From Balanoglossus misakiensis (Eukaryota; Hemichordata), in contig CM082587.2 in assembly GCA_040954595.2 (NCBI GenBank), positions 5,332,001-5,396,000 of the forward strand: 64,000 nt of DNA. The letters run 5' to 3'. Of the stretch, positions 37,601-48,400 are shown in pieces (the first letter of the stretch is position 1; each line of letters starts with the position of its first letter). The notes beneath the pieces are model-generated. The model did no database searches. It saw nothing but the letters and a program-made list of their open reading frames with translations, and was not told the DNA's origin. A program made the position numbers and the translations under genes.

Positions 37601-38780
37601 CGTTATTAAGTTGGTCAGAGTGTTTGTACCAATTTATTGTAAAATCGGAAGGGGGTTTAAAATATAAAAGTGTGTATATTTTAAGTTTTCACTTATACTT
37701 TCGATACTTTATAAGTCGTCAAAAATTTCCACCATCGGTATATACCACCCCGTGTGTTATGTTTACGCAGTTGCATGTGTGTAAGCACGTACCTGATACC
37801 CAGTACACGTTGTCTGAATGTTCTCCGGGTTCGCTGTCTTGGTAGGTTGCGTTGGCAACGATAAAATCCACAAATGCGTCCACTATCGACTTCTCAAGAG
37901 CGCCATCGAAGACATGCACACCCATGCCGCCGCTCAAAGAGACCTGCTTCACTAAGAAATCCGCGGGATTTATTTGCCTGGCCTTCCCGTAAAACACTGC
38001 CGGAAAGCCGTGTTCAATTTCTGAAAGTTTCGCGAAGAATTCGTCCTCTTTGATGCGCTCGGTCTTCTCGGCGTCTTGACTCGTTTGATCGGACCTGGTT
38101 GCTCTGACAACCAATACTTTATGTCCTCCGTTTGAGTCGATAGAAGGCGGTTTGACTTGGTAACTAGTCGGACAAGATGCGATGACGATTCGCCCAGGTT
38201 TTGGATGAACCACTTCGTGTGTCGCTGTGGGACCATGCAACTGTACTCCACCGTAATCGTTTTTCTCATACTTTGAATTCAGAAACACAAAGGCAACGAC
38301 TTCATTTTCATCCACACAGCTCTGCATGATGGTTTGATCCGTTCTCCACATGCCAATCGCTTTCACTTCTCGAAGGTAAAAAGTGTCCCCCGTTCTTTCG
38401 GCGAGAAGTTCTCCAAGAAGGTGCCAAGTTTTAGTCCTCTTGAAATGATGGATTGGAAACCGGACTACCCACGGGGAGATGGCGACTTCGTTGCGGTTTG
38501 ATCTTTGCTCCGTTAGGCTACCTTCCAACCCACGAAATGTAAAATGTCGATTCTGATCGACATCGAAATCCCAGAACAGGTAATACGATATATATCGGTT
38601 GAGATATCTCAGCCTGGTTGCGGGGAAAGTTTGGTCGAAGACTTCGGTCCAACTCAGGGTGTTGGAGTCCAGTGCAACGATGCGTCCTTCCTCTTCTTCT
38701 GCGCAGATGGCCATAGTCTTTGCAAACAGCAACGGGACGAGGAACGCAACATGGCTGTACAGCATCATCAGTGGCTTCAT
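28692..38780 (-). CDS. Secreted tandem 2OG-Fe(II) oxygenase-like protein, paralogue B
   Basis: Exons: 37793-38780, 37371-37576, 37142-37280, 28692-28948 (529 residues). Exons 2, 3 and 4 are 206, 139 and 257 nt, identical in length and phase to paralogue A, so it is a tandem duplicate in the same orientation. It has a signal peptide (residues 1 to about 26), a degenerate first oxygenase-like half (Ile, Gln and Tyr at the three ligand positions; GGHK where A has GGRK) and an intact second half (His377-x-Asp379, His434, Arg447). Exon 4 is separated by an 8.2 kb intron filled by satellite DNA and an inserted element, while the same intron in A is 282 bp. All frames are open and the splice sites intact, so it looks functional. 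The last exon is the most diverged part. An unspliced or truncated product ending after exon 3 cannot be excluded. Substrate unknown. Confidence 0.78.
29441..30245. mobile_element. 805-bp TIR element with TAA duplication (PIF/Harbinger-like, non-autonomous)
   Basis: The left end GGCTGCATTCACAAACACCT continues CTGGAGGGGGGG; the right end is its reverse complement (CCCCCTCCAGAGGTGTTTGT then GAATGCAGCC). The inverted repeats are about 30 bp and nearly perfect. TAA lies on both sides (29438-29440 and 30246-30248), the TWA-type duplication of PIF/Harbinger elements. It is inserted in an 88-bp satellite unit: the left flank ends ...GAGCTATAA and the right flank resumes TAACCCATGG. The interior has G-runs and a direct repeat of about 85 bp (around 29605-29690 and 29845-29925, sharing GTGGGAGGGGGACACCCCCT). 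There is no transposase. Confidence 0.85.
30246..36990. repeat. 88-bp tandem satellite array, about 76 units, inside paralogue B intron 3
   Basis: The unit starts AACCCATGGTTTTTGTCGGA, continues AAATCACCAAATTTTGAAAA and closes with GTCGATTTCTGAAGATTTTC and ATGAGCTAT; successive copies are exactly 88 bp apart. Copies are almost identical, differing at a few recurrent sites (CACC/GACT, AAATCG/ATTCG, CAAAG/CAATG). A one-base insertion occurs at about 34133 and two units lack 11 bp (about 35662 and 36358). The last two units (36840-36990) are degenerate, as expected at an array edge. A detached fragment of one unit at 29420-29440 is the left edge, split off by the inserted element. The unit length is not a multiple of three, so no protein is encoded. 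Confidence 0.97.
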
Positions 38781-39787
38781 GTTTGCATCAGGATGTCATC
38801 TTCCTAAGTTCAAAACTCCAGAAAGTATTACAACGTGGTCCAAATCCGAATCTGAATGTGATCACACGCAAGGACAAACCTAGATATCTGTATTTCAACG
38901 ACTGTAAACCCCATACATGTATGAGCATAGATGTACCGCTGAAAACTGTCACACAATGCCCAACAACGCCCCTGCTGATCCCCTGATCAAAAACAGACAT
39001 CCACTACGTGCTAGGCCAAAGTGCGTGACGCTATCAGTCAAAAACATCGACAAACATTCGAAATCTTACACCGGGTCGCGTGTCAAATATGTCATTTTGA
39101 AAACAGGGAATACATTTTTATTTTCGAGTTATAAGTGAGAGTTCAATAGTACCAAATTGATGTGAATAATATTTTTTTCATTGCTTGAGAAACATTACTG
39201 AATTCGCTAATCAACAAACCTATGTGAAATCATAACTGGAATTTTGTATGATAATATTTCTCATCATTATGTCACTGACTGTAAATGATCAACGCAGTTG
39301 TCTTTTCTGACGCGACCTTTGGTATATAAAGTCCCGACTGCGTAATAAGTCCAGTTTTAAAATCTCTTCCGTCATTGTCACGATGACATCCCCTGAGCAT
39401 TGTTGAACTCCAATGCTGGCAAGACCAAAATACCAATTGCAAAGCCATTTCTTGCAGTGAAGCTGTCGATCATAAATTATTGTCACCACCCAGAGCTACG
39501 CCTATATAGCCTATATTCGATGAAATGACGAGCTAGAGTCAGAAGGGTCGAATAGAAGTTCGAATACGAACGATCACTCGTGCTAAAAAGTATACATCAG
39601 GCCACAGACCCATAGGGCCTATGGTGAAAAACAAAAGTCAGTCAATTTCTCAACCCCCACCAGATTTGAAATGGTCCATCCCTTTCTCGTCTGAAACATA
39701 CATTGGAGTAGAGCGTTTATTCAACGGACCGGACCAACGAACAGCGGGTCATTGGAGTAGCGACGCACCAACAAACAGTGGGTCAAG
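38781..39787. promoter_or_regulatory. Divergent upstream region between paralogue B and SELENOF
   Basis: About 1 kb separates the two opposite start codons. A TATAAA on the plus strand lies near 39323, about 460 bp before the SELENOF ATG, probably too far unless the 5'UTR is long. CpG-containing sequence nearer 39500-39800 fits a TATA-less housekeeping promoter for SELENOF. No coding exon is seen here. Confidence 0.4.
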
Positions 39788-41089
39788 ATGGCGGACCTTT
39801 CAGGCCTGCTTTCGCTCTTTTCTGTGCTGATGGTAAGTTTTCTACGTAACACCGTGTTTAAAAGTATCGTTCGTTTGGCGGCGAATCAAACCAAAGCGAT
39901 ATGCGAATTCTCTGCTATTTAACCGTTCAAAAGAACAATGCTGCTTGCTCTTTTCCGTGAAGGGAGTAACCGGAAATGGTGGTGTTGACCAACTTGCAAT
40001 CACGGCATTGGAAGAATTCATGGTAACGTGTTGTGGGGACACGTCAGCAGTTCGGTAAAACTCGGGAAGCTTGAGACATTCTTCAGAATAGAAACGAAAT
40101 TATAGAAATACGCATTAACATGGATTGTGTTTTGAAATCACAACCAGAGTCACAGACAGTAAACCCACTTGTTCGTTTCCCCCCAGCTGTTTGTCATCAG
40201 CAAGTGTGAGCTGACCGCAGAGCAGTGTAGAGATCTTGGATTCTCTTCAAATCTTTTCTGCAGTTCTTGCAAAGATCTCCAGCAGTTTCAATTGGGTGTT
40301 TTACAAGACAGCTGTCTCCAGTGTTGTCAACATGACGATGATGGCGGCGATGTACAGAAGGTAGGGGTTTTTATGACGTAGTATGTAACAGTAACCATTC
40401 AACTTTAGTGTGTGAAACTCATTTTCAAGTTCAACAACAAATATATCATGCATCTTGTTTTATTGACAGATGTATGAATCAGCCATCATTGAAGTATGTA
40501 GCTGAAAGATAGGAAGATATCCACAAATCCAGGGTGAGACATCACTTTATTCCATCAAAGGCTGAATGTACAGATGCACTGTAGTTGGGTTCATATCAGT
40601 TGCTGGCCCTTTTGAGAAAAGATGTAGTGAAGACCTTACTATGGGAATATATTTCTTGGTGAACAGGAAGGAGAATTTCTTGAATAATACATATTTGTGA
40701 TTTTACTTTGCAGCATTTATAAAAAGTGACAGGCCAAAACAATTTCAGAGTCTCAAAATCAAGGTAAGTCATATACTAACTTTTTGCCCATAATACTAGC
40801 AACTCATGAAGTCATTGATGGTGTGTTAATGATGCCTCAGCCAGTCTGTGTGAAATGAACATCTCGTTGGCTGGTCAGTCTAGGCTTTTATTTGAAAGTT
40901 CGCAATGTAGCAAAGCCAGCTTCATCACCTCCTTTGTTTTTGGCCATTTGTCATTCGCAGTACAAAAAGGGCCAAGACCCAGTGTTGAAGTTTCTGAACG
41001 AGAACCACGAAGTGGAGGATACCCTCAGCATCGACAAGTGGAATACGGACACCATACAGGAATTCCTACAAGAGAAGCTACGCAAGTAA
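39788..41089 (+). CDS. SELENOF: Selenoprotein F (15 kDa selenoprotein), Sec-containing
   Basis: ER-lumen thioredoxin-like oxidoreductase that binds UDP-glucose:glycoprotein glucosyltransferase and assists glycoprotein folding quality control. Exons: 39788-39832, 40187-40360, 40470-40533, 40714-40763, 40961-41089 (153 residues with Sec). Residues 1-20 are a signal peptide. A Cys-rich UGGT-binding segment follows (CELTAEQCRDLGFSSNLFCSSC ... CLQCC in two stretches). The redox motif Cys83-Ser84-Sec85 is encoded TGT AGC TGA (TGA at 40503-40505) and followed by KIGRYPQIQAFIKSDRPK and KYKKGQDPVLKFLN, then KWNTDTIQEFLQEKL. The in-frame TGA is the selenocysteine codon, not a break: frame and homology continue through three more exon segments and a SECIS lies in the 3'UTR. 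The human motif is Cys-Gly-Sec, so Ser is a local variation. Length fits the family (about 160). Confidence 0.96.
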
Positions 41090-42045
41090 ACTTGCACTGG
41101 CACATCTGGAGACCTTCTGAACAGCTGCGATGTGTGCTGAGTGGGGATGGCAGACCGGAATCCTAAGCATCTTTTGCCACGAGTTGTGATCTGTCAAACG
41201 TAGACAACCGCACTCACTCACTCACAATCAGCAATGATGTACCTGTCATTGTACTGCAGCTGTCCAGTTGATCTGAATGGCTAGATGGGAGAACTTTAAC
41301 AGCAAGCTCCAGACAATCAAGAAAGAAGTGGTCGGTTGTGATTCTGGAAGTAAAAATGAACGCGTACTTTTGAGACTTTATATAGTAAACAATTTTTTGC
41401 CTGAAAAAATTTATATGCCTGGATTGTGGATATCAACCTTTTTTATTATTACAAAATACCAGTTCTGACCCTCTCCCCCTTCTGTTAATGTGGGTTTAGC
41501 TGGGCCATACCATATGACAGAAAATGGGGAGGATTGGGTCTGATACACAGGCAGTCTTTTCTGAATGTTTTTAGCCTGAGTTGTTGAGCACATTTATGAT
41601 GGCTTTGCAGTAAACCCATTCGGGTGTGCAAACGTTTGATGTTGCAGTGCCTAACAACATGGCTGTACGATGAAACCTGGCAACAATGGACACCTTTGAA
41701 GTTTTTGTAATCGGAAAAACTGTCAAATTTCAAATCTACCATGTCGTGACACTCCTGTAGGTTGAAAAATGACAAAGGTCATGGGAGGTTGTTACCATGC
41801 AAAGCTTATATCTGTCTAAAGGTTGTACCATGTGTACTGGTAACTAGTGTATTCATTTAGACAGGTTTCTTTGAAAATCATGTACTGAAACACCAGTGAC
41901 TACTGTGTATAAAATTAAAAAAAAGAAAAGAAAACTTTGTGAGAACCTAACATTGAAGAATCATAATAGTGTCTGCAGATTTTCAAAACTAGTATTACAT
42001 TACTTGTAAGAATGTCAAAGAAACCATGTTGGATACTGCAATAAA
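41090..42045 (+). other. SELENOF 3' UTR
   Basis: Non-coding stretch holding the SECIS and ending near AATAAA at 42040-42045. The convergent IVNS1ABP gene has a reverse-strand AATAAA at 42231-42236, so the two 3' ends lie tail to tail about 180 bp apart. Confidence 0.65.
41580..41658 (+). promoter_or_regulatory. SECIS element of SELENOF (type 2)
   Basis: Located 490 nt after the stop, in the 3'UTR. Helix 1 pairs GTTGTTGAGCAC with GTGCCTAACAAC (11 of 12 positions, counting one G-U). The core is ATGA at 41596-41599 opposite TGAT at 41637-41640. Helix 2 pairs GGCTTTGCA with TGCAAACGTT around one bulged base. The AA of the apical loop is at 41612-41613, about 12 nt after the ATGA. A mini-stem ACCC-ATTC-GGGT above the AA makes it form 2. 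It recruits SBP2/eEFSec to decode the UGA. Confidence 0.9.
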
Positions 42046-45000
42046 AATTTCAACTCGTTCCCAAAGTCATCAAAGACAGTCTGTCAGTGTCAGTTTTGTT
42101 GCTCTCAGTGACTTCACACCAACATACATCTTTAGATTCTACATTCAAAGCACATACACGGCTATTTGCACCAGGATAGAGGGGTACAAAAAATGTCATA
42201 GACAATGCATCTCTAAAACTAAACTTTACCTTTATTGACAAACATCACAAAAACAATTTCACACGAGAAAATGTTAACAAATTTAAATCTATTGAAAAGA
42301 AGCACACATCTCTAGACTTTTTTTTATATAAAATGTAAATAGTGGTATGAACTACATCTGTAGTTTGATATCGACTTAAAGGCAAAATTTGATTGTTTTG
42401 TGAAGGTTTCAAATTGTCACAAATGACCCAAGGCATGGTCCCCCATAGGGATCACCCCCCTCTGCAAAGGACAACTGGGGTATCCCCAAAGTTTGTAGAC
42501 AATAATTGTACATACTGCCCTCTGGGATTATGTTGAACCCACAAAGATGACATGAATCATGTTTGAATGTCTAAAACACAAATTCACAAAGTGGTTTAGT
42601 CATAAAAACCATAATTAATTCCCTTCAGTAAGAAAAAAAACAAGAATATGAAAAAAACTTTAAAGAAGTTTCATGTAGTTTTTGTAGTTTTGTTTCACGA
42701 GTAAAACGTGTCCTTTTTACCAGTATTGCTACCAACAGCCACAGACAATCTCAGCTAGCAACAATAAAATAATGATGCATTATTTGTCAATCTGCAATTT
42801 TTGATGAAATCAAAACCGGACCAGAAAAAAATGGACCATAAAATCCTTTTTTATGCATTACTCTAAATCAGTTTTCTTCTTTGAAGTTTTTACCCGATTT
42901 TCACCGAATTTGTGTAAAGAATTATAAATAGCTTGAATTTCATATTTTTTTCTGCTTTGAATAAAAACTATATAGCCTCCCTGTCTCTAGTATTTTATCA
43001 CTGTGACTTTTGACTTGTCCCCACTGTGCCAAAACTGAAGAAATTTATTCAGTCATAAATAAATAAACATATAAAGAAAAACAAGAAAATGCCCGGCCAT
43101 TGAAATTTGTCATCCACTTCCCGGGCAAGCAAACAAATTTTTGCACTTTGCATTGTTCCGTTGACATCCAAACGAATCGACGGGGTAAAAACTCAAGCAT
43201 TTTTGATTTCCCTTCAAGGAAATAATATTGAATTTCTTAAAATGGTCCTTATCACGTATTGGTGTTAGTTCACACGTCACGAAAAATAAAATTATTTCAC
43301 AAACATTTTGTTATCAAAGGCAAGACATAATTAACACACGGTTTTGATCCATACAATCAAACGGCCAATTTTGATACAATTAAAAAGAAATTACTTGACA
43401 ATTTTGTCCACACTCAAAATGAGAACATGAATACATGGATATGATAATGGCAAACTGGCCACCAGAGGTTAGTGAAAATCTTTTGTCATTCTTTGATAAG
43501 GTACGGTACTCATTAATGAAAACACATTAAAGCCACATAAAGAATTTTCAGTGAAAACATTGAGAAAAGTGCAGCATCTTCAAGTAATGTCGGCAGCTAA
43601 TCTCCATTGTGTAAAGCTTAGTAAAGGGGCTCCTAAATGGTCGAAACACATCCATGGCTGTTATTTCATCGCTGGCAAGCCAATCAGGTAGGCCTTTGTT
43701 TAATCTTGAAGGTAGGTAAAATTTTGAACAAGTTCATAGCACCGTTAACTAAATTGCTGTTGCAAAGATTTTGAAAGTTTGAAACAAAAATAAACTTGCT
43801 ACAAATGCTGACTGTGAATGCCACAAGATATATTATTGCCTGAATCATGGGTTTACAGGCCCGAGAGCAGGGGGCCATTCGCCTGACCCACAAGGGCATA
43901 TGGTCTCTCTGTTGGGAGGGTCCTATAAACCATGTATCCAGGAAATGATATTTTTATCACATGCCTTGCCAAGCTGGTTTCATTCAACTGGGTAACCTTG
44001 GCAACCGGTCAATATAACGTACACTGGCCCGCTACATTCCTAGATAAATCATGAAGTAAGAACGTTCAACAGTGATCATCTTTAGACAAACAAGTGCTTA
44101 TGGACACATAGTAGTGAAGACAGCGCAAGAAATTTGGTAAATCTTTCTCACATGATCAAAATGTTATTCTACAGGAAGTTGACAAACACTGCACATGATT
44201 AGATGCACTGAACAAACTCGCACCCCTCAACAACACTGTATATCGGTAAAATTGGAAATTTTCAAAAATTTTGATAAACCAGTTTACGCTATCATAAAAC
44301 AGCACATGAAAGTCAGGGAACACAGCAAAATGTCGGATCCCGGTCTTCGATAAATCGGGTATTATTACGAGATGGCAAGTCTAATGAAGACACGCGCAGT
44401 ACATACATTGCCATTTTTCATGTGATGTGAACAAGAACTGGATCAGACATATATCACTCCTATCTGCAGATATACATTTCTGCTGCTCTTGCGTACATAT
44501 TAACATAGAAATCGTTTCTTTCCCTTTCAGTACATAAACTTTCTTGCGAGATTAATTTTCATCGGACAAGTTCAGCAAGTTACAGGCCAGCTGAGCAAGC
44601 AACCAACACAAAAGTATTAAATTAAAAGACTTTGTCAATGACGTACACAGAGATAAGAGTTTCATTTTTTTGCTGTAAAGCTCTGAAAACGTCTACAATT
44701 ATAATATACATCTATTAAGTTTTTATTATTGTTCTCCTTTAGAAAAATATACTGCTAACAGTAAACCAATTCAGAAGTTGAAATGAGCCAAATATATATA
44801 CAATAAATGGTAAACTTAATCCAGCAGTTTCTTTGAAGCCAAGGTCAATAATAACTTTTTATCTGAAGTGTTACTTGCAAGTGTCAAGTTCATTTTCCTG
44901 GCCAGAAGTCAAGTGGTCTCAGGTTAAAAAAAATTGAAATTTGAATTTCATTTTTGACATACCATATTTCAGTTAAGCAGCACAACAGGAGAAATAATCA

Positions 45001-45456
45001 AAGAAGTGCAATAATTTATTTCAGCTAAGAATTCATAATGTACTTTGCACATCATTTTGTTACTCTTAATTCAGCGTTTTGTACACTTGAAGTAACACCT
45101 TCGATAAAAGCGAAAAGTCTCACACAAAGGATAAAGAAAGAAAAAAAAACAAGCAAGGCATTATTAAGCTGCTAAAATAGATCAGGTGAGCTTCTATTTC
45201 ACTTTCACAAAAAGCATAAATTAGTTGCCAAATATTCGTATAAGGTTTTATCAAGCTGGATAAAGTTTTTATTTCACACAGAGGGAACATATTTTAGCTG
45301 TTATTTTTTAAAAACTAGTTTCATGAAATCCAAGCGCTCATTAAAGCCCCAAACTAGATATCACATATATCTTTGCCTACAGCCGATAATGAAACACACA
45401 ACCAAAAATGCCATTTCCAGACGAGAAGTTACGGCAGCCATCTTGGGCCAATTCCA
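42046..45456 (-). other. Probable IVNS1ABP 3' UTR / convergent intergenic region
   Basis: 3.4 kb of AT-rich sequence without a supported gene on either strand. A reverse-strand AATAAA at 42231-42236 would give IVNS1ABP a 3'UTR of about 3.2 kb; nearer signals could give shorter forms. No coding features, tRNA or clear repeat were recognised. Confidence 0.45.
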
Positions 45457-48400
45457 TTATTCAATAGGGGAGCCAGGTCTTGAGTTGTACTCGTCCCGCG
45501 GCAGGAACTGGTGCCACTGGTTGGTCTCCGGGTCGTAGAACTCGATGGAGTTCAGGAAAGTCTTGCCGTCGAAGCCCCCCACCGCGTACAGGTGCCCGTC
45601 CACCACGGCCACGCCCATGTTGGCCCGGGGCGTGGACATGTTGGCCGCCTGGCTCCACTGGTTGGTCTGCGGGTCGTAGCACTCGACCGACGCCAGGGAC
45701 GAGGTGCCGTCGCTTCCTCCGACGACGTACAGCTTGCCTGCAAAAGAACAACGTCAACCTGTCAGAAAACGAGAACCAGGCTACATTCCCTCTCTCGCTC
45801 TCTCGGAAAAATTCTGTACGGGCCTTACCTTTGCATTTGCTGACACCAGCGCCGCGCCTGGCGTGGTTCAAGGGTGCCACCATGCTCCAAGTGTCCAACT
45901 GCGGGTCGTACCGCTCCACCGAGCTGAGAACATTCCAAGACTCGGCCCCGCCTATCGCATATATCTTGCCGCCCAGCGCACACAACCCTACCTGGGAACG
46001 ACCTGAAAAGACAAAGATTATTGATGTTGTACGTTAGCAGAGTCACCTCAATACAACGACTAAGCCACGCAAGATCTCACAGGGTCCCCATGGAGTCCGG
46101 AAAGTGGGTCTATTGCAGGCAGTGGATGGACTTACCGTGATTCAAGCTTGCAATGGAGGACCAGGAGTCTGTTTCTGGGTCGTAGAAGTCACAGGTGGTC
46201 AGTCCAATGTGTCCAGATGAACCACCAGCAAGGTAGAGTTTGTTGTCCAAGACTGCAGCACCTGGAATATTTAATGCGGCATAACGTCAGTTCATTAAAC
46301 CACGATTTATGGAAGGACCAGAGAGAGAAAAAAAAACATGGGTACTGATGAATATGCAATATTATAGACAAGGACTCAAAATTTCAACATTTGATTAAAA
46401 TGCTGGCATTCTTCCATGTACATTAACCCTTTCACCCCCAGTTCCCTCTTTAGACGTCTAACCGTACCATAGAAAACAATGGGTTTGGACCGAACCATGA
46501 CAGTGAAAGGGTTAAAGCACTGCCTTACACTACTACGCACCTGAGCTGTGTCGCTCCGTCTCTATGTTGGCCACAGCCGACCACTTCCCGGTGTCCGGAT
46601 CAAAGCAGTGCCCAGTCTTCAACTCCGAGGTGCCGTCGGATCCGCCGAAGGCGTACAGCTTGCCGTGGATGGCGTTGAACTCGAAGCGGCCACGGGGCGT
46701 CGGCATGTCCGGCAGGGAGCTCCATTCGTTGGTCTCCGGGTTGTAGATCTCCACGGTGTCCATGCATTTGCCGCGATTGTAGCCACCTGTGGAAGGAAGA
46801 CATCGTTATTTTTACTTCCAGGTTTACGAAGCTCTAGGGTCAGTGGGCTAAAATTAGGGTAGGTTGGGTAATCGGAACAGCACATATTTTTTTATTTACC
46901 ACGCATGATAAAGGCTCTGAAGCATTTACCTGCAGCGACCAGCTTTCCGTCCAACTCCGCCACTCCCAGCGCGCAGCGAGCAAACTCCATGGGGGTCAGC
47001 ATGGTCCAGGAGCCCTGGCTCTCCACCGAGATGGAGCGGGTGAAGCGGGGGCTGGAGGCTCGCTTGGGAATCTTCTGGTGCAGCGACAGAGACATCAGGT
47101 CGCCGTTCAGTACCGCCAGTGCGATGTACGCTGTTTTGTTCTCTGCAAACAAACAAAGAAAACATACAAATTAAATTATTTTTTCTTGGTTCACATTTCT
47201 CAATACACGTAACTGCAAACAGTCAACAAGATAATGTGCATTTAATTTGCCAGACGGTTTCACTTCCTCGTGGAACTAATTTGATATTATACGAGACAGG
47301 AACAGTTCACTCTAGATTACAGGGTACATACATCACTCAAATACTCTGCATGAACTATCACCTATCACAACCAATTGCCAGTAATTAACCAAAGCAGTCA
47401 AATTTTCACGGGTCAAAAAGGCTGCAGACTACTTCCACTCCAGTGTTTCTTTTTTTCACCCACTGACCTGAGGTCTCCGAGGAGGCGACGACCTTCCAGC
47501 CGGCACATTTCTGCTTCAGAGAATCCTCGGGGGTCAAAATGAGCTTTCTAGCGGTGGTGGGGGTGTTGTTATTGTGACTGCTGCTGTAGCCGTTAGCCTT
47601 CCGCTTGTTGGGCGTCGCCTGCTTCTTGCCGTTGACGCAGTATTCCTGGATGATTTCTTCGTCACAGTCCTCCACGTCCGAGATGTTCACCAAGGTGTTG
47701 TCCGCTGTCAGGAACAGAGCGTGGACCTGCACGGAAGCAATTTCATTCGGAAATGCAATTATTATTTATTTCCGTCTGCAAGTGTGAATGGAGGGATGGG
47801 TTTGCTTACTTAGCTTCCTGAAGTGTTAAAATCAACGTAATATCGTATCGCCAGCCAGCATTGTGCCCTCTGTGGGGCGTATGGCAGTTCGTATAAGCCG
47901 CCATATTGGATTCTGAACTCCCTAGTGACGTATGGTCCCCTCAACACCATTTCTGTACCAGCAAACTGTCTCTCTCAGCATTTTATTCCATAAAACCTAG
48001 TGCATGTCGACAAATGTGAATTTATATTTATATTTTGTGGCAAAATGAAGTCTTCTCTCTTTGCGAGGCCCCGTGACAAAATCATCCAACCAGTATCCCC
48101 ATGGAGACAGGCAGTGAAGAAGCCTGTTACCATCACTTACCAATAATGGTATCTTCACAGTGACTTTTGCGATCATATTTTACTTTTCTTGTATGATCAT
48201 GGAATTGAGGTGCACTTAATGTGTTTGAACTCAAATTCGCCCCCCCCCCCTAAAAAAAGACGTTAGAAAGTAAAGAAACATTCTGACCTGTTCAGTCATA
48301 AACTTCATCAGCTCTCCTTCACTCAGACATCTCTTGACCCAATCCACCACCTTGTCAAACAGGTGCCTGTCGCTCACACTCTCCGACTCGTCCGTGCCGA

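Noticed and set aside
40470-40533. Premature stop (pseudogene) in SELENOF
   Set aside because: The TGA is at the family's Sec position, downstream exons stay in frame and conserved, and a SECIS is present.
45480-46037. 185-codon plus-strand frame opposite the Kelch exons
   Set aside because: Arg/Pro-rich antisense shadow of GC-rich Kelch coding exons, crossing their introns. The minus strand has the conserved protein.
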